From Pseudomonas sp. R4-35-07 (GTDB taxonomy: Bacteria > Pseudomonadota > Gammaproteobacteria > Pseudomonadales > Pseudomonadaceae): 64,000 nt of DNA. The stretch lies in contig NZ_CP027732.1 in the NCBI RefSeq assembly GCF_003852235.1, positions 1,612,001 through 1,676,000 of the forward strand, in the 5' to 3' direction. Position 1 is the stretch's first letter, and every line of letters starts with the position of its first letter. The position numbers and the translations under genes were made by a program. The notes under the pieces were generated by a model. It searched no databases. It worked only from the letters and a program-made list of their open reading frames with translations, and was not told where the DNA came from. Shown here in pieces: positions 19,051-31,563 of this stretch.

Positions 19051-20970
19051 ATGACCCTGCTCAAATTCAGCGATGTGTCCCTTGCTTTCGGCGCTATGCC
19101 GTTGTTGGACAAGGTGTCCTGGCAGATCGCCCGTGGTGAGCGGGTGTGCATCATCGGCCGCAACGGCACCGGCAAGTCCAGCATGATGAAGCTGGTAAAA
19201 GGCGACCAGAAGCCCGATGAAGGCTCTGTCTGGCGTGCCCCAGGCCTCAAGATCGGCGAATTGCCGCAGGAATTGCCGGTAGCCGACGAGCGGACAGTGT
19301 TCGACGTGGTTGCCGAAGGCCTGGACGGCGTGGGCGAATTGCTCGCGCAATACCATCACCTGGCGCAGAACTGCGTCACCGAAGCCGACCTGGACAAGCT
19401 GATGCACGTCCAGCAAGACCTCGAAGCCCGTGACGGCTGGCGCCTGCAGCAACTGGTGGACAGCACCCTGAGCCGCCTGCAATTGCCCGCCGACAAGACC
19501 CTCGCCCAATTGTCCGGCGGCTGGCGTCGGCGCGTGCTGCTGGCCCAGGCGTTGGTGTCCGAGCCGGATCTGCTGCTGCTCGACGAACCGACCAACCACC
19601 TGGACATCGGCGCTATCGCCTGGCTCGAAGAAGCCCTCAAGGATTTCCAGGGCGCCGTGCTGTTCATCACGCACGACCGGTCCTTCCTGCAGAACCTGGC
19701 CACGCGCATCCTGGAACTGGACCGCGGTGGCCTGATCGACTGGAACGGCGACTACGCCAGCTTCCTGGTGCACAAGGAAGCTGCACTCTCGGCTGAAGAG
19801 ACCGCCAACGCCCTGTTCGACAAGAAGCTGGCCCAGGAAGAAGTCTGGATCCGCCAGGGTATCAAGGCGCGCCGCACCCGTAACGAAGGCCGCGTGCGCG
19901 CGTTGAAAGCGCTGCGGGTTGAGCGCAGCGAACGGCGTGAACGCACCGGCAAAGCCAATATCCAGCTCGATACCGCCGACAAGTCGGGCAAGCAGGTGAT
20001 GGTGCTGGAGAACGTCAGCTTCCATCATCCGGACGGCCCGTTCCTGATCAAGGACTTCTCCATGGTCCTGGCGCGCGGTGACCGTATCGGCCTGCTGGGC
20101 GCCAACGGTACCGGCAAGACCACCTTGCTCAAGCTGATGCTCGGCGGTCTGCAGCCGACCAACGGCACGGTGGAAGAGGGCACGCGCATCGACGTGGCTT
20201 ACTTCGATCAGCTGCGCCACCAGTTGGACCTGGAAAAAACCGTGATCGACAACGTTGCCGAAGGCCGCGATTTTATCGACATCGACGGCCAGAGCCGCCA
20301 CGTACTCAGCTATCTGGGCGACTTCCTGTTCAGCCCGCAACGTGCACGTACGCCGGTGAAAGCCTTGTCCGGTGGCGAGCGTGCGCGCCTGCTGCTGGCC
20401 AAGCTGTTCAGCAAACCGGCGAACCTGCTGGTACTCGACGAACCGACCAACGACCTCGACGTGGAAACCCTCGAACTGCTGGAAGAGGTCTTGCTGACCT
20501 TCAACGGCACCGTACTGATGGTCAGCCACGACCGGGCATTCCTCGATAACGTGGTCACCAGCACCCTGGTCTTCGAAGGCGAGGGCAAGGTGCGCGAGTA
20601 CGTCGGTGGTTATCAGGACTGGCTGCGCCAGGGCGGCTCGCCGCGCCTGCTGGGCGTAACCGAGAGCAAGTCCGGCAAGGCCGACTTGACCTCCGCAGTC
20701 GTCGCGCCCGTGGCCGCTGCTGCTCCGGCACCGGAAGCTGCACCCTCTGCGAAGAAAAAACTCAGCTACAAGCTGCAGCGCGAGCTGGAAGCGTTGCCGG
20801 GCGATATCGACGCCAAGGAACAACAGATCGCCGCGGTGGAAGCACAAATGGCTGACGCGGGTTTCTACCAGCGTCCGGCGGCGGAAACCGCTGCGGTCAT
20901 CGCTTCCCTGGAGACATTGAACCAGGAGCTGGAAGCACTGGTTGAGCGTTGGGCCGAGCTGGATGGCTGA
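19051..20970 (+). CDS. uup: ABC-F ATPase Uup
   Basis: 639-aa ABC-F protein with two ATPase domains and no membrane segment. In E. coli Uup acts on the ribosome and lowers transposon precise excision. First domain: GRNGTGKSS, LSGGWRRR, LLLDEPTNHLDIG. Second domain: GANGTGKTT, LSGGERARLLLA, LVLDEPTNDLDVE. A C-terminal coiled-coil domain (about residues 565-639, rich in E/K/A) is the Uup-specific DNA-binding tail. The open frame starts at 18961, but the ATG at 19051 (MTLLKFSDVSL) follows TTGGAGAAG and fits the family. Ends at a strong terminator. Confidence 0.93.
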   Translation: MTLLKFSDVSLAFGAMPLLDKVSWQIARGERVCIIGRNGTGKSSMMKLVKGDQKPDEGSVWRAPGLKIGELPQELPVADERTVFDVVAEGLDGVGELLAQYHHLAQNCVTEADLDKLMHVQQDLEARDGWRLQQLVDSTLSRLQLPADKTLAQLSGGWRRRVLLAQALVSEPDLLLLDEPTNHLDIGAIAWLEEALKDFQGAVLFITHDRSFLQNLATRILELDRGGLIDWNGDYASFLVHKEAALSAEETANALFDKKLAQEEVWIRQGIKARRTRNEGRVRALKALRVERSERRERTGKANIQLDTADKSGKQVMVLENVSFHHPDGPFLIKDFSMVLARGDRIGLLGANGTGKTTLLKLMLGGLQPTNGTVEEGTRIDVAYFDQLRHQLDLEKTVIDNVAEGRDFIDIDGQSRHVLSYLGDFLFSPQRARTPVKALSGGERARLLLAKLFSKPANLLVLDEPTNDLDVETLELLEEVLLTFNGTVLMVSHDRAFLDNVVTSTLVFEGEGKVREYVGGYQDWLRQGGSPRLLGVTESKSGKADLTSAVVAPVAAAAPAPEAAPSAKKKLSYKLQRELEALPGDIDAKEQQIAAVEAQMADAGFYQRPAAETAAVIASLETLNQELEALVERWAELDG

Positions 20971-20986
20971 GTGATCGTCGCGCAAT

Positions 20987-21028
20987 GAAAAAAGCCCGGC
21001 GCTCTTTTATGAGCGCCGGGCTTTTTTA
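20987..21028. terminator. Bidirectional terminator after uup
   Basis: Stem AAAAAAGCCCGGCGCTC-tttta-GAGCGCCGGGCTTTTTT with A and T runs on both sides: a textbook rho-independent terminator. Confidence 0.95.
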
Positions 21029-21045
21029 TATGAAATGCGGTCAAC

Positions 21046-21137
21046 ATGTGGGAGGGGGCTTGCTCCCGATAGCGGTGTATCAGTCACCAGATGTATCAAC
21101 TGACAGACTGCTATCGGGGGCAAGCCCCCTCCCACAT
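21046..21137. repeat. REPIN, family A
   Basis: Complete inverted pair between the uup terminator and the 3' end of the leftward universal stress gene. The left arm has the CTCCCGATAGC variant, the right arm the CCCCC variant. Confidence 0.93.
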
Positions 21138-21153
21138 TGGATCTACGGCGTTC

Positions 21154-21594
21154 TTACGTATTTTTTACCAGCTTCACCGCCAGCACATCGCACGGCGCGC
21201 CGTGCAGTACATCATTGGCAGTAGAACCCAGCAACAACGCCAAACCGTGACGACCATGGCTACCCACCACGATCAAGTCGCAAGCCTTTTCCTTTGCCAA
21301 GTGGTGGATTTCCTGGCGCGGTTGGCCGTATGTCAGGTGGCAGTCTTCCTTTTTCAGGTGCGGGTATTTGAGAATCAAACGATCCAGGCGCTCCTTGGCC
21401 TGGTCAAATTGTTGTTGCTGCAACTGGGAAAGGTCCATCGGCACGTCACCGCCAAAGGCCATGGCCATGGGCTCGACGATATGCACCAACGACAGTATGG
21501 CGCCATTGGCCAATGCAGATTCCTGCGCGCGCTTGATCACTGGATCGCACTCTTCGGTCAGGTCGACGGCGACCAGAATATGTGTGTAGGGCAT
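21154..21594 (-). CDS. universal stress protein, UspA family
   Basis: 146-aa single-domain Usp protein. The N-terminus MPYTHILVAVDLTEECDPVI carries the family's beta-1 strand and aspartate. The nucleotide-binding loop is VVGSHGRHGLALLLGSTAN, close to the G-x2-G-x9-G-S/T rule with one residue fewer in the spacer. It probably binds ATP and supports stress survival in the cytoplasm. GGAGGAACG lies before the ATG. It is divergent from a small membrane protein gene. Confidence 0.92.
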   Translation of the reverse strand: MPYTHILVAVDLTEECDPVIKRAQESALANGAILSLVHIVEPMAMAFGGDVPMDLSQLQQQQFDQAKERLDRLILKYPHLKKEDCHLTYGQPRQEIHHLAKEKACDLIVVGSHGRHGLALLLGSTANDVLHGAPCDVLAVKLVKNT

Positions 21595-21699
21595 GGGGCG
21601 TTCCTCCAGGGGACTGCAATAAATTCAGTATGGCTGCTTTCGAGCGGATCGGCTTGCGTCAGATCAAATCCGCTCATCAGGAAATTCGGGGGTACACAT

Positions 21700-22137
21700 A
21701 TGACGGTCTGGATAGTGGTGTCAATCCTTGTGGTGGTTCTGAGCCCTCTGGCATGGCTGCGCCCGTCGCGCCATCAGAGCGGGCGCATGGCCCTGCGCAT
21801 GGAGGCGCGCCGCATCGGGTTGGCCATGCAACTGGCGCCCCAGGAGTGGCCGCACTGGCTCAAACAAGAGCCGCCGAGCCCCTGCGCGCAGTATTGCCGG
21901 CCACGACGCGGCAGCACGCCGGCCCTCTGGAGTTACTGGCAGTTGGAGCCGGGGGTGTGGGTCAATCAATGGCGCGAGGTCTGCGTGGATGAAAGGTTGT
22001 TGCCGTATTTTTCGACGCTGCCGGCCAACGTGTACAAGGTCGAGGCCGACAAGCAAATGATCGCCTTGTATTGGGGCGAGAAGGGCGAGGCGAGCGTGTT
22101 GAAGGATATTGATGCGCTGCTCAAAGCCCTGGCCTGA
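21700..22137 (+). CDS. Conserved hypothetical protein with N-terminal membrane anchor
   Basis: 145-aa protein. An N-terminal hydrophobic helix (TVWIVVSILVVVLSPLAWL, residues 2-20) is followed by an Arg-rich cytoplasmic-type stretch and a compact C-terminal region with several tryptophans (WSYWQLEPGVWVNQWREVCV). The ATG at 21700 follows a GGGGGT-rich stretch; an earlier ATG in frame is out of the conserved part. The fold is not recognised. It sits between the stress protein and fadBA and is followed by a REPIN. Confidence 0.75.
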   Translation: MTVWIVVSILVVVLSPLAWLRPSRHQSGRMALRMEARRIGLAMQLAPQEWPHWLKQEPPSPCAQYCRPRRGSTPALWSYWQLEPGVWVNQWREVCVDERLLPYFSTLPANVYKVEADKQMIALYWGEKGEASVLKDIDALLKALA

Positions 22138-22151
22138 CATAACCCACTCAT

Positions 22152-22252
22152 TGTAGGAGCGAGCTTGCTCGCGAAAAACCTGAGAGCGCCGCGTTAAAGC
22201 TGAGGTAGCTGCGTTATGGTTGGCGATTTTCGCGAGCAAGCTCGCTCCTACA
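22152..22252. repeat. REPIN, family B
   Basis: Complete inverted pair of GAGCGAGCTTGCTCGCG. The inner CCTGAGAGCGCCGCGTTAAA is the reverse complement of the loop in the 11702-11801 copy, so it is the same element in the other orientation. Confidence 0.92.
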
Positions 22253-22274
22253 GAAAAACCGGAACGCCGAGCAA

Positions 22275-22301
22275 TAAAAAGCCCGACTCATCATCGGGCT
22301 G
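22275..22301 (-). terminator. Orphan rho-independent terminator on the minus strand
   Basis: AAAAAGCCCGA-ctcatca-TCGGGCT: read on the minus strand this is a 7-bp GC stem followed by five T. No minus-strand gene lies to its right, so it may end an unannotated RNA. Confidence 0.6.
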
Positions 22302-22533
22302 GAGTTGGCCAGGCAGGCCGGTAGATCTTCAAGTTGCCGTTAGCCTAGCCGCCAATCCGTTTCTGTACAGTGCTTTTCCGTATGTTTCCTATTATTGATC
22401 TTGTGAATAGTTAAATATTGACGGGTTGCTATCCTGCGCTTCGGGTTCTGAAATGACTGGAAAGTCGCGTTTTTCCTAGCCTTTGGAGCGATTGACAATT
22501 GCTCGGAATTGGATGAAGGTGGCGTACCCAAAT

Positions 22534-22560
22534 CAAACGGGCGTATGAATTGAGCGTTTG
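22534..22560. promoter_or_regulatory. Inverted repeat upstream of fadB
   Basis: CAAACG-N15-CGTTTG, half-site centres 21 bp apart (two helical turns). The half-sites resemble those of PsrA (CAAAC/GTTTG), but the spacer is much longer than the usual 2-4 bases. Operator role is speculative. Confidence 0.3.
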
Positions 22561-22709
22561 TCCTACAGGCGACTCTGACATAACCCCGACTATCGCACTG
22601 GCGGGTGTGCCTGGCGGATTGGCGTGAGCATTGATGCAACTGTCAATGTCCAACCAGAGGCCAGCGTCCGGTGTGTACTGTTCAGCTTCCATATCGTGGA
22701 GATCAGTTG

Positions 22710-26062
<3,353 letters not shown>

Positions 26063-26080
26063 GCGTTGGGTTGACGGAAG

Positions 26081-26112
26081 CCGGGGCCCAGTGCCCCGGT
26101 TTTTGTTTTTTG
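26081..26112 (+). terminator. Terminator of fadBA
   Basis: Stem CCGGGGC-ccagt-GCCCCGG followed by TTTTTGTTTTTT. Confidence 0.92.
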
Positions 26113-26157
26113 GAATTTTTAATTTTTTTTCAATAAATTTTGTAAGAGGGCCAGAGC

Positions 26158-26394
26158 ATGAAAGTCGAACCCGGGCTCTACCAGCATTACAAGGGGCCGC
26201 AGTACCGCGTTTTCAGCGTGGCGCAGCACTCCGAGACCGAAGAAGAAATGGTGTTCTACCAAGCACTGTATGGCGATTACGGCTTTTGGGTACGCCCGTT
26301 GAGCATGTTCCTGGAGACCGTCGAGGTTGACGGCGAGCAGGTCCCGCGCTTTGCTTTGGTCCAGGCCGAACCCAGTCTTTTTAAAGGGCAATAA
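26158..26394 (+). CDS. DUF1653-family protein
   Basis: 78-aa small soluble protein. The N-terminal block PGLYQHYKGPQYRVFSVAQHSETEE and the following FYQALYGDYGFWVRPLSMF are the DUF1653 signature, an SH3-like beta fold of unknown function. GAGGGCCAGAGC precedes the ATG. It lies between the fadA terminator and topA. No operon partner or function can be inferred. Confidence 0.85.
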   Translation: MKVEPGLYQHYKGPQYRVFSVAQHSETEEEMVFYQALYGDYGFWVRPLSMFLETVEVDGEQVPRFALVQAEPSLFKGQ

Positions 26395-26508
26395 CGGCGG
26401 GTCGCGCAAAATGCTGCGCTTGACCTCACCTTGTTGCCACTATATATAGCGTTGCCGCGACAGGCGCCAACTGCCTTTCACTTCTCGAATTCAGGAATTT
26501 TCCGATCC

Positions 26509-29130
26509 ATGGGCAAATCGCTGGTCATTGTGGAATCCCCGGCTAAGGCCAAGACCATCAACAAGTACTTGGGCAACGAGTACGTGGTGAAGTCGAGTAT
26601 CGGCCATATCCGAGACCTGCCCACCAGCGGTTCGGCTAGCGCCAGCAAGGAGCCTGCCGCCAAGCGCGGCAAGGCGGCCGCGGGCGAAGGTCCGGTGCTC
26701 ACGCCTAAAGAGAAAGCGCGCAAGCAGCTGGTCTCGCGCATGGGTGTGGACCCGGATCATGGCTGGAAGGCCAAGTACGAAATCCTTCCGGGCAAGGAAA
26801 AGGTCATCGAAGAGCTGCGCCGGCTCGCCAAAGATGCCGACACCATCTATCTCGCGACGGACTTGGACCGCGAAGGGGAAGCCATTGCGTGGCACCTGCG
26901 CGAAGCCATCGGCGGTGATGACAGCCGCTACAAGCGCGTGGTGTTCAACGAAATCACCAAGAAAGCCATCCAGGAAGCCTTCTCCAAGCCGGGCGAGCTG
27001 GACATCGACCGCGTCAACGCCCAGCAGGCGCGGCGCTTCCTCGACCGCGTCGTGGGCTACATGGTCTCGCCGCTGCTGTGGGCAAAAATCGCCCGTGGCC
27101 TGTCCGCCGGCCGTGTGCAGTCGGTGGCGGTGAAGCTGGTGGTGGAGCGTGAGCGTGAGATTCGTGCGTTCAACCCCGAAGAATATTGGGAAGTCCACGC
27201 TGACCTCGGCACTGCCAAGGGCAACAACGTGCGCTTTGAAGTGGCCCGCGAGAAAGGCGAGGCCTTCAAACCGCTGAACGAAGCCCAGGCCATGGCCGCG
27301 CTGGAGAAGCTCAAGGCCTCCAGCTACAGCATCGTCAAGCGCGAAGACAAGCCGACCAGCAGCAAGCCGTCGGCACCGTTCATCACCTCCACCCTGCAGC
27401 AGGCCGCGAGCAACCGCCTGGGCTTCGGTGTGAAGAAAACCATGATGATGGCCCAGCGTCTGTACGAAGCCGGCTACATCACTTACATGCGTACCGACTC
27501 CACCAACCTGTCGCAAGACGCGGTGGCGATGGCGCGTACTTATATCGAAAGCGAGTTCGGCAAGAAGTACCTGCCGGAAAAGCCAAACGTCTACAGCAGC
27601 AAGGAAGGCGCCCAGGAGGCTCACGAAGCGATTCGTCCTTCCGATGCCAACACCGAGCCGAGCAAGCTGAGCGGCATGGAGCGCGACGCCGAGCGCCTCT
27701 ACGAGCTGATCTGGCGCCAGTTCCTGGCCTGCCAGATGCTGCCGGCGCAATACCTGTCCACCACCGTCAGCGTGGGGGCGGGCGACTTTGAGCTGCGTGC
27801 CAAGGGCCGGATCCTCAAGTTCGACGGTTATACCCGTGTAATGCCGCAAATCGCCAAGCCTGGCGACGACGATGTGCTACCGGACATGGCTCAGGGCGAT
27901 ACGTTGAAGCTGATCAAGCTTGACCCGTCCCAGCACTTCACCAAGCCGCCGGCGCGTTATTCGGAAGCCAGCCTGGTGAAAGAGATGGAGAAACGCGGCA
28001 TCGGTCGTCCTTCTACCTATGCGGCGATCATCTCTACCATCCAGGACCGTGGCTACGTGGCGCTGCACAACCGCCGCTTCTATTCGGAAAAAATGGGTGA
28101 CATCGTCACCGAGCGTCTGTCCGAGAGTTTCTCCAACCTGATGGACTACGGCTTCACCGCCGGCATGGAAGAGAACCTCGATGACGTGGCCCAGGGCGAA
28201 CGCGACTGGAAGAGCGTGCTGGACGAGTTCTACGGCGACTTCAAGAAAAAACTCGAAGTGGCCGAGAGCCCTGAGAGCGGTATGCGTGCCAACCAGCCGG
28301 TCATGACCGACATTCCGTGCCTCACCTGCGGCCGGCCGATGCAGATTCGTACAGCGTCCACCGGCGTGTTCCTGGGGTGCTCGGGCTACAGCCTGCCGCC
28401 CAAAGAGCGCTGCAAGGCCACCGTCAACCTGGTGCCGGGCGATGAAATCGCGGCGGATGACGAGGGTGAATCCGAATCGCTGGTGTTGCGTGGCAAGCAC
28501 CGTTGCCCGATCTGCAGCACGGCGATGGACGCTTACCTGCTGGATGAAAAGCATAAGCTGCACATCTGCGGTAACAACCCGGATTGCAACGGTTACGAGA
28601 TTGAAGAGGGCACCTACCGCATCAAAGGCTACGAAGGTCCGAGCCTGGAGTGCGACAAGTGCGGCAGCGAGATGCAGCTCAAGACCGGCCGTTTCGGCAA
28701 GTTCTTCGGTTGCACCAACCCAACCTGCAAGAACACCCGCAAACTGCTGAAGAGCGGTGACGCGGCGCCGCCGAAGATGGACCCGGTGAAGATGCCTGAA
28801 CTCAAGTGCGAGAAGGTCAACGACACCTACATCCTGCGCGACGGTGCTTCGGGCCTGTTCCTGGCGGCCAGCCAGTTCCCGAAAAACCGCGAGACCCGTG
28901 CCCCGCTGGTGCTGGAAATCGTACCGCACAAGGATGAGATCGATCCGAAGTACCACTTCCTGTGTGAAGCGCCGAAGAAGGACCCGGATGGTCGCCCAGC
29001 CGTGATCCGCTATAGCCGCAAAACCAAGGAGCAGTACGTGCAGACCGAAGTCGACGGCAAGCCTACCGGCTGGAAAGCGTTCTACGACGGCGGCAAGTGG
29101 AAGGTCGAGGACAAGCGCCAGGGCGCTTGA
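26509..29130 (+). CDS. topA: DNA topoisomerase I
   Basis: 873-aa type IA topoisomerase that relaxes negative supercoils. The N-terminal TOPRIM domain begins [21 protein letters not shown] with the acidic DLDREGEA motif near residue 120. The catalytic tyrosine is Y326 in [13 protein letters not shown]. Three C-terminal zinc-ribbon segments are visible (CLTCGRPM..., CPICSTAMD..., CDKCGSEMQ...GCTNPTC). The open frame starts at 26431, but the ATG at 26509 ([11 protein letters not shown]) is the family start. Followed by a REPIN. Confidence 0.96.
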   Translation: MGKSLVIVESPAKAKTINKYLGNEYVVKSSIGHIRDLPTSGSASASKEPAAKRGKAAAGEGPVLTPKEKARKQLVSRMGVDPDHGWKAKYEILPGKEKVIEELRRLAKDADTIYLATDLDREGEAIAWHLREAIGGDDSRYKRVVFNEITKKAIQEAFSKPGELDIDRVNAQQARRFLDRVVGYMVSPLLWAKIARGLSAGRVQSVAVKLVVEREREIRAFNPEEYWEVHADLGTAKGNNVRFEVAREKGEAFKPLNEAQAMAALEKLKASSYSIVKREDKPTSSKPSAPFITSTLQQAASNRLGFGVKKTMMMAQRLYEAGYITYMRTDSTNLSQDAVAMARTYIESEFGKKYLPEKPNVYSSKEGAQEAHEAIRPSDANTEPSKLSGMERDAERLYELIWRQFLACQMLPAQYLSTTVSVGAGDFELRAKGRILKFDGYTRVMPQIAKPGDDDVLPDMAQGDTLKLIKLDPSQHFTKPPARYSEASLVKEMEKRGIGRPSTYAAIISTIQDRGYVALHNRRFYSEKMGDIVTERLSESFSNLMDYGFTAGMEENLDDVAQGERDWKSVLDEFYGDFKKKLEVAESPESGMRANQPVMTDIPCLTCGRPMQIRTASTGVFLGCSGYSLPPKERCKATVNLVPGDEIAADDEGESESLVLRGKHRCPICSTAMDAYLLDEKHKLHICGNNPDCNGYEIEEGTYRIKGYEGPSLECDKCGSEMQLKTGRFGKFFGCTNPTCKNTRKLLKSGDAAPPKMDPVKMPELKCEKVNDTYILRDGASGLFLAASQFPKNRETRAPLVLEIVPHKDEIDPKYHFLCEAPKKDPDGRPAVIRYSRKTKEQYVQTEVDGKPTGWKAFYDGGKWKVEDKRQGA

Positions 29131-29136
29131 TAGTCC

Positions 29137-29229
29137 AATGTGGGAGGGGGCTTGCTCCCGATAGCGGTGTATCAGTCAACATACCTATGACTGATGCATC
29201 GCCATCGGGAGCAAGCCCCCTCCCACATT
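29137..29229. repeat. REPIN, family A
   Basis: Complete inverted pair starting seven bases after the topA stop; both arms have the TCCCGATAGC or CATCGGGAG variants. Confidence 0.93.
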
Positions 29230-29290
29230 TGGATCTGCCTAATGGCACTTGCAGTTAACGATGACGCGAGAAATCTGATACACAGTGGTG

Positions 29291-29326
29291 CTCTCAGGTT
29301 TTTCGCGAGCAAGCTCGCTCCTACAC
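29291..29326. repeat. Solo family B REP unit
   Basis: CTCTCAGGTTTTTCGCGAGC and the rest of the right half of a family B REPIN; the left arm is missing. The upstream TTAACGATGACGCG may be a remnant of the loop. Confidence 0.8.
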
Positions 29327-29365
29327 AGCCAGCATCACGCCTCATTCGTTGTGGAGATTGCCGTC

Positions 29366-29887
29366 ATGGCCAACGAACTCTATACCCGTACCAACCAGAA
29401 AATTTACTTCGCGGGGTTGTCCCTGGAAGCCCTTGGTCGTGCCGAGGCGGGCAAGGAGATGAATGCTATCGCGCTGGTCCAGGCGGGGCGTGAAGCCGCT
29501 CTGTTTCACCTGTACGGCGCCTTGCTGGGGTTATGCCATGAAATCGCCGGGTTCTACCGCTTGCCCCAGGCCGGTTCGCCCCGCGCGGAAATGATCATGG
29601 CCCGAGACGTGCTGGAAACCATGGCTATCCCGGAATTGGCCGAGCTGGTGGAAATGGCCCAGAGCCCGGACAGTTGGGTAGCCCGCCTGCTCAAGGCGCA
29701 CGCCGACATGTTCCAACCGCCCCGCGTTCCCCATGTACCCAAGGGGGATGTGACGCAGCCATTGATCGTGGCGGTTGCATTGGAGGCGGATGAGCCCAAG
29801 CCTTTGAGCCGTGAAGAGCTGGAAAGCTGGCGTCAGGAACTGAAAAAGCTGGCGTTGCGCTTTCGCGAAGGTTTGAGCGAGTGCTGA
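29366..29887 (+). CDS. DUF6586-like conserved protein
   Basis: 173-aa, mostly helical soluble protein; conserved N-terminal block NELYTRTNQKIYFAGLSLEA. No signal peptide, membrane segment or catalytic motif is seen. The ATG at 29366 has GTGGAG ten bases upstream; the open frame begins earlier within the REP remnant. The next gene is on the same strand 63 bases later and may be cotranscribed. Family name is from memory; function unknown. Confidence 0.8.
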   Translation: MANELYTRTNQKIYFAGLSLEALGRAEAGKEMNAIALVQAGREAALFHLYGALLGLCHEIAGFYRLPQAGSPRAEMIMARDVLETMAIPELAELVEMAQSPDSWVARLLKAHADMFQPPRVPHVPKGDVTQPLIVAVALEADEPKPLSREELESWRQELKKLALRFREGLSEC

Positions 29888-29950
29888 GCGGGCACGCCTG
29901 CACGCGACAACACTGATATAATCCCGCGCTTTCGTGGAGAACAGACTTTT

Positions 29951-30184
29951 ATGCCAACGTCCTTTCTGGAAATTGTTGAACTGCCTGACGGCCGAATCGA
30001 GCTGCGTCGGGCCGAGGACGAAGGTTCTCTGGTCATTCTGGACTTTTCCGAAGACGCAAAAGCGTTCCTGCAAGGCCAGCATGTGGAAGTGGCTAAAGCG
30101 ATGTTGAGCGTTGGCGTGCAAATGGCCGGTCGCCTGGCTGAAGGCGAGCCGGAGAAGGAAGATGGCCCAAAGGTTCTTCACTGA
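29951..30184 (+). CDS. Conserved hypothetical protein (77 aa)
   Basis: 77-aa acidic soluble protein (MPTSFLEIVELPDGRIELRR...) with a beta-hairpin-like N-terminus and a helical FSEDAKAFLQGQHVEVAKAM segment. A GTGGAGAACAG ribosome site precedes the ATG. The gene adjoins the lexA-sulA unit, convergent with sulA, an arrangement I recall for Pseudomonas generally. Function unknown. Confidence 0.8.
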   Translation: MPTSFLEIVELPDGRIELRRAEDEGSLVILDFSEDAKAFLQGQHVEVAKAMLSVGVQMAGRLAEGEPEKEDGPKVLH

Positions 30185-30207
30185 GCCCTGGGTAACCCGC
30201 TCACTTC

Positions 30208-30681
30208 TTACCCCAGTCGAATATTCAAGCTCTGCGCATCGCCCGTGTGCGCGGCGCTGATCAGCTGCTGCTTGGCCGTTGCATTCAACGGGTTCAGCCA
30301 GCTCACCACCGTATGGCTACGGCCCAGGCGCAAAGCTTCGCAGGTCAACTGCTGGGCACTTTGCGTGCCCCGTGGCTGCAGCAACAGAATACGCTCACGG
30401 TTGAGGCCGGCATCCCGCAGCCAAGCCTGGGTCAGGCTGGCGGGCGGGGCGATCAGCGTCAACCAGCGCGCGTCCTGCTCCTCACTGAGTTCGCGCAGGA
30501 TCGGCGCCAGCAGGCTCAAGCAGCTCCCGGCAGCCCCACGCAACGACAATTCACTGAATACCTCAGGTTCGCAGCTCCACGGCGCTTCGACCGTTTCCTT
30601 GAGGATGGGCGCAAGGGGTTGAGCCATAAAGGCCTCGAACAGCGACAGTTGTGTGTGTTGTGGGGTGTGCAAGAGCTGCAT
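30208..30681 (-). CDS. sulA: SOS cell division inhibitor SulA
   Basis: 157-aa SulA-family protein, which blocks FtsZ polymerisation during the SOS response. The core has LTLIAPPASLTQAWLRDAGL and RILLLQPRGTQSAQQLTCEAL with VSWLNPLNATAKQQL. The open frame begins at 30714, but ATG at 30681 (MQLLHTPQHTQLSLF) has AAAGGAGAC upstream and is chosen. It follows lexA by ten bases on the same strand, so it is controlled by the two SOS boxes upstream of lexA. Confidence 0.92.
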   Translation of the reverse strand: MQLLHTPQHTQLSLFEAFMAQPLAPILKETVEAPWSCEPEVFSELSLRGAAGSCLSLLAPILRELSEEQDARWLTLIAPPASLTQAWLRDAGLNRERILLLQPRGTQSAQQLTCEALRLGRSHTVVSWLNPLNATAKQQLISAAHTGDAQSLNIRLG

Positions 30682-30691
30682 GATGTCTCCT

Positions 30692-31300
30692 TTAGCGGCG
30701 AATGACGCCGACACTCAAGCCTTCGATCACCAGGTCCTGGTCTTTGAGGTTCACTTCAATCGGCGCGAACTCCGGGTTTTCGGCCAGGAGCCAGACCTTG
30801 CTGCCTTCACGCTTGAAGCGCTTGACGGTGACTTCATCGCCGATCCGCGCCACGACGATCTGGCCATTGCGGGCTTCGCGGGTGGTGTGAACGGCCAACA
30901 GGTCGCCATCGAAAATACCCACGTCCTTCATGCTCATGCCGTGCACCCGTAACAGGTAATCGGCGCGCGGATGGAAGAAGGTCGGGTTGATGTTGCAGGA
31001 TTCCTCGACGTGCTGTTGCGCCAGGATCGGCGCACCCGCGGCCACTCGACCGATGATCGGCAGTGTCGATTCGTCGGCCTTGGCTTCGAAGCCAGGGATG
31101 CGAATACCGCGCGAAGCCCCTGGGGTCATCTCGATCGCGCCTTTGCGCGCGAGGGCCTTGAGGTGTTCTTCGGCAGCATTGGGAGACTTGAAACCCAGCT
31201 CCAGCGCAATTTCGGCGCGTGTCGGTGGGTAACCGTTGTCATCAAGGCAGCGCTTGATAAAAGCCAGAATCTCAGCTTGGCGTGGCGTCAGTTTTAGCAT
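30692..31300 (-). CDS. lexA: SOS repressor LexA
   Basis: 202-aa LexA: N-terminal winged helix-turn-helix (residues 1-70) and C-terminal serine-lysine autoprotease. The self-cleavage bond is A88-G89 in GRVAAGAP. The catalytic serine is in [14 protein letters not shown] and the lysine in [11 protein letters not shown]. RecA-DNA stimulates self-cleavage and releases SOS genes. Two consensus SOS boxes lie between 11 and 45 bases upstream of the ATG, so it represses itself together with sulA. Confidence 0.97.
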   Translation of the reverse strand: MLKLTPRQAEILAFIKRCLDDNGYPPTRAEIALELGFKSPNAAEEHLKALARKGAIEMTPGASRGIRIPGFEAKADESTLPIIGRVAAGAPILAQQHVEESCNINPTFFHPRADYLLRVHGMSMKDVGIFDGDLLAVHTTREARNGQIVVARIGDEVTVKRFKREGSKVWLLAENPEFAPIEVNLKDQDLVIEGLSVGVIRR

Positions 31301-31310
31301 GTTGATCGCT

Positions 31311-31326
31311 CTGTCTTTTTATACAG
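31311..31326. promoter_or_regulatory. LexA box 1 (SOS box)
   Basis: CTGTCTTTTTATACAG, a CTG-N10-CAG match, 11 bases upstream of lexA. Confidence 0.92.
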
Positions 31327-31329
31327 TGA

Positions 31330-31345
31330 CTGGGATTATATACAG
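31330..31345. promoter_or_regulatory. LexA box 2 (SOS box)
   Basis: CTGGGATTATATACAG, a second CTG-N10-CAG match three bases beyond box 1. The paired arrangement is like that of E. coli lexA. Confidence 0.92.
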
Positions 31346-31504
31346 TGAACGGCGCTTGGCAATGATCCTTTTGAACGACTCCGCTGGACGGTCATCCATC
31401 ATCCGTATTGGGGGGCAGCTATAGCACCGCCTACAGGCCATGAAAGATGTGATTAAATAGCGACGAAATAGATGACTGCCCGGCCGGAAAACGGACCCGC
31501 AGGC

Positions 31505-31533
31505 TTGACAAGACATACCCTGAAACGTATGTT
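31505..31533 (+). promoter_or_regulatory. Predicted psrA promoter
   Basis: TTGACA (31505-31510), 17-base spacer, TATGTT (31528-31533). The -10 lies inside operator 1, which fits repression by promoter occlusion. Confidence 0.6.
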
Positions 31534-31548
31534 TCAAACAAGTGTTTG
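31522..31548. promoter_or_regulatory. Two overlapping PsrA operators
   Basis: GAAAC-GTAT-GTTTC (31522-31535) and CAAAC-AAGT-GTTTG (31535-31548) both match the published PsrA consensus C/GAAAC-N2-4-GTTTG/C and share one base. They lie 16-42 bases before the psrA ATG, so autorepression is expected. Confidence 0.85.
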
Positions 31549-31563
31549 TCAGGCGGAGTAGCC

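Larger units (their letters stand above)
22138..22709. other. Long gap upstream of fadBA
   Basis: No convincing gene in 572 bases. It holds a family B REPIN, a terminator hairpin that works on the minus strand, and a CAAACG/CGTTTG inverted repeat nearer to fadB. Base composition from 22340 to 22450 is A/T-rich compared with the flanks, as in promoter DNA. Confidence 0.6.

Noticed and set aside
19015..20985. 656-codon open frame antisense to uup
   Set aside because: Shadow of uup, biased composition.
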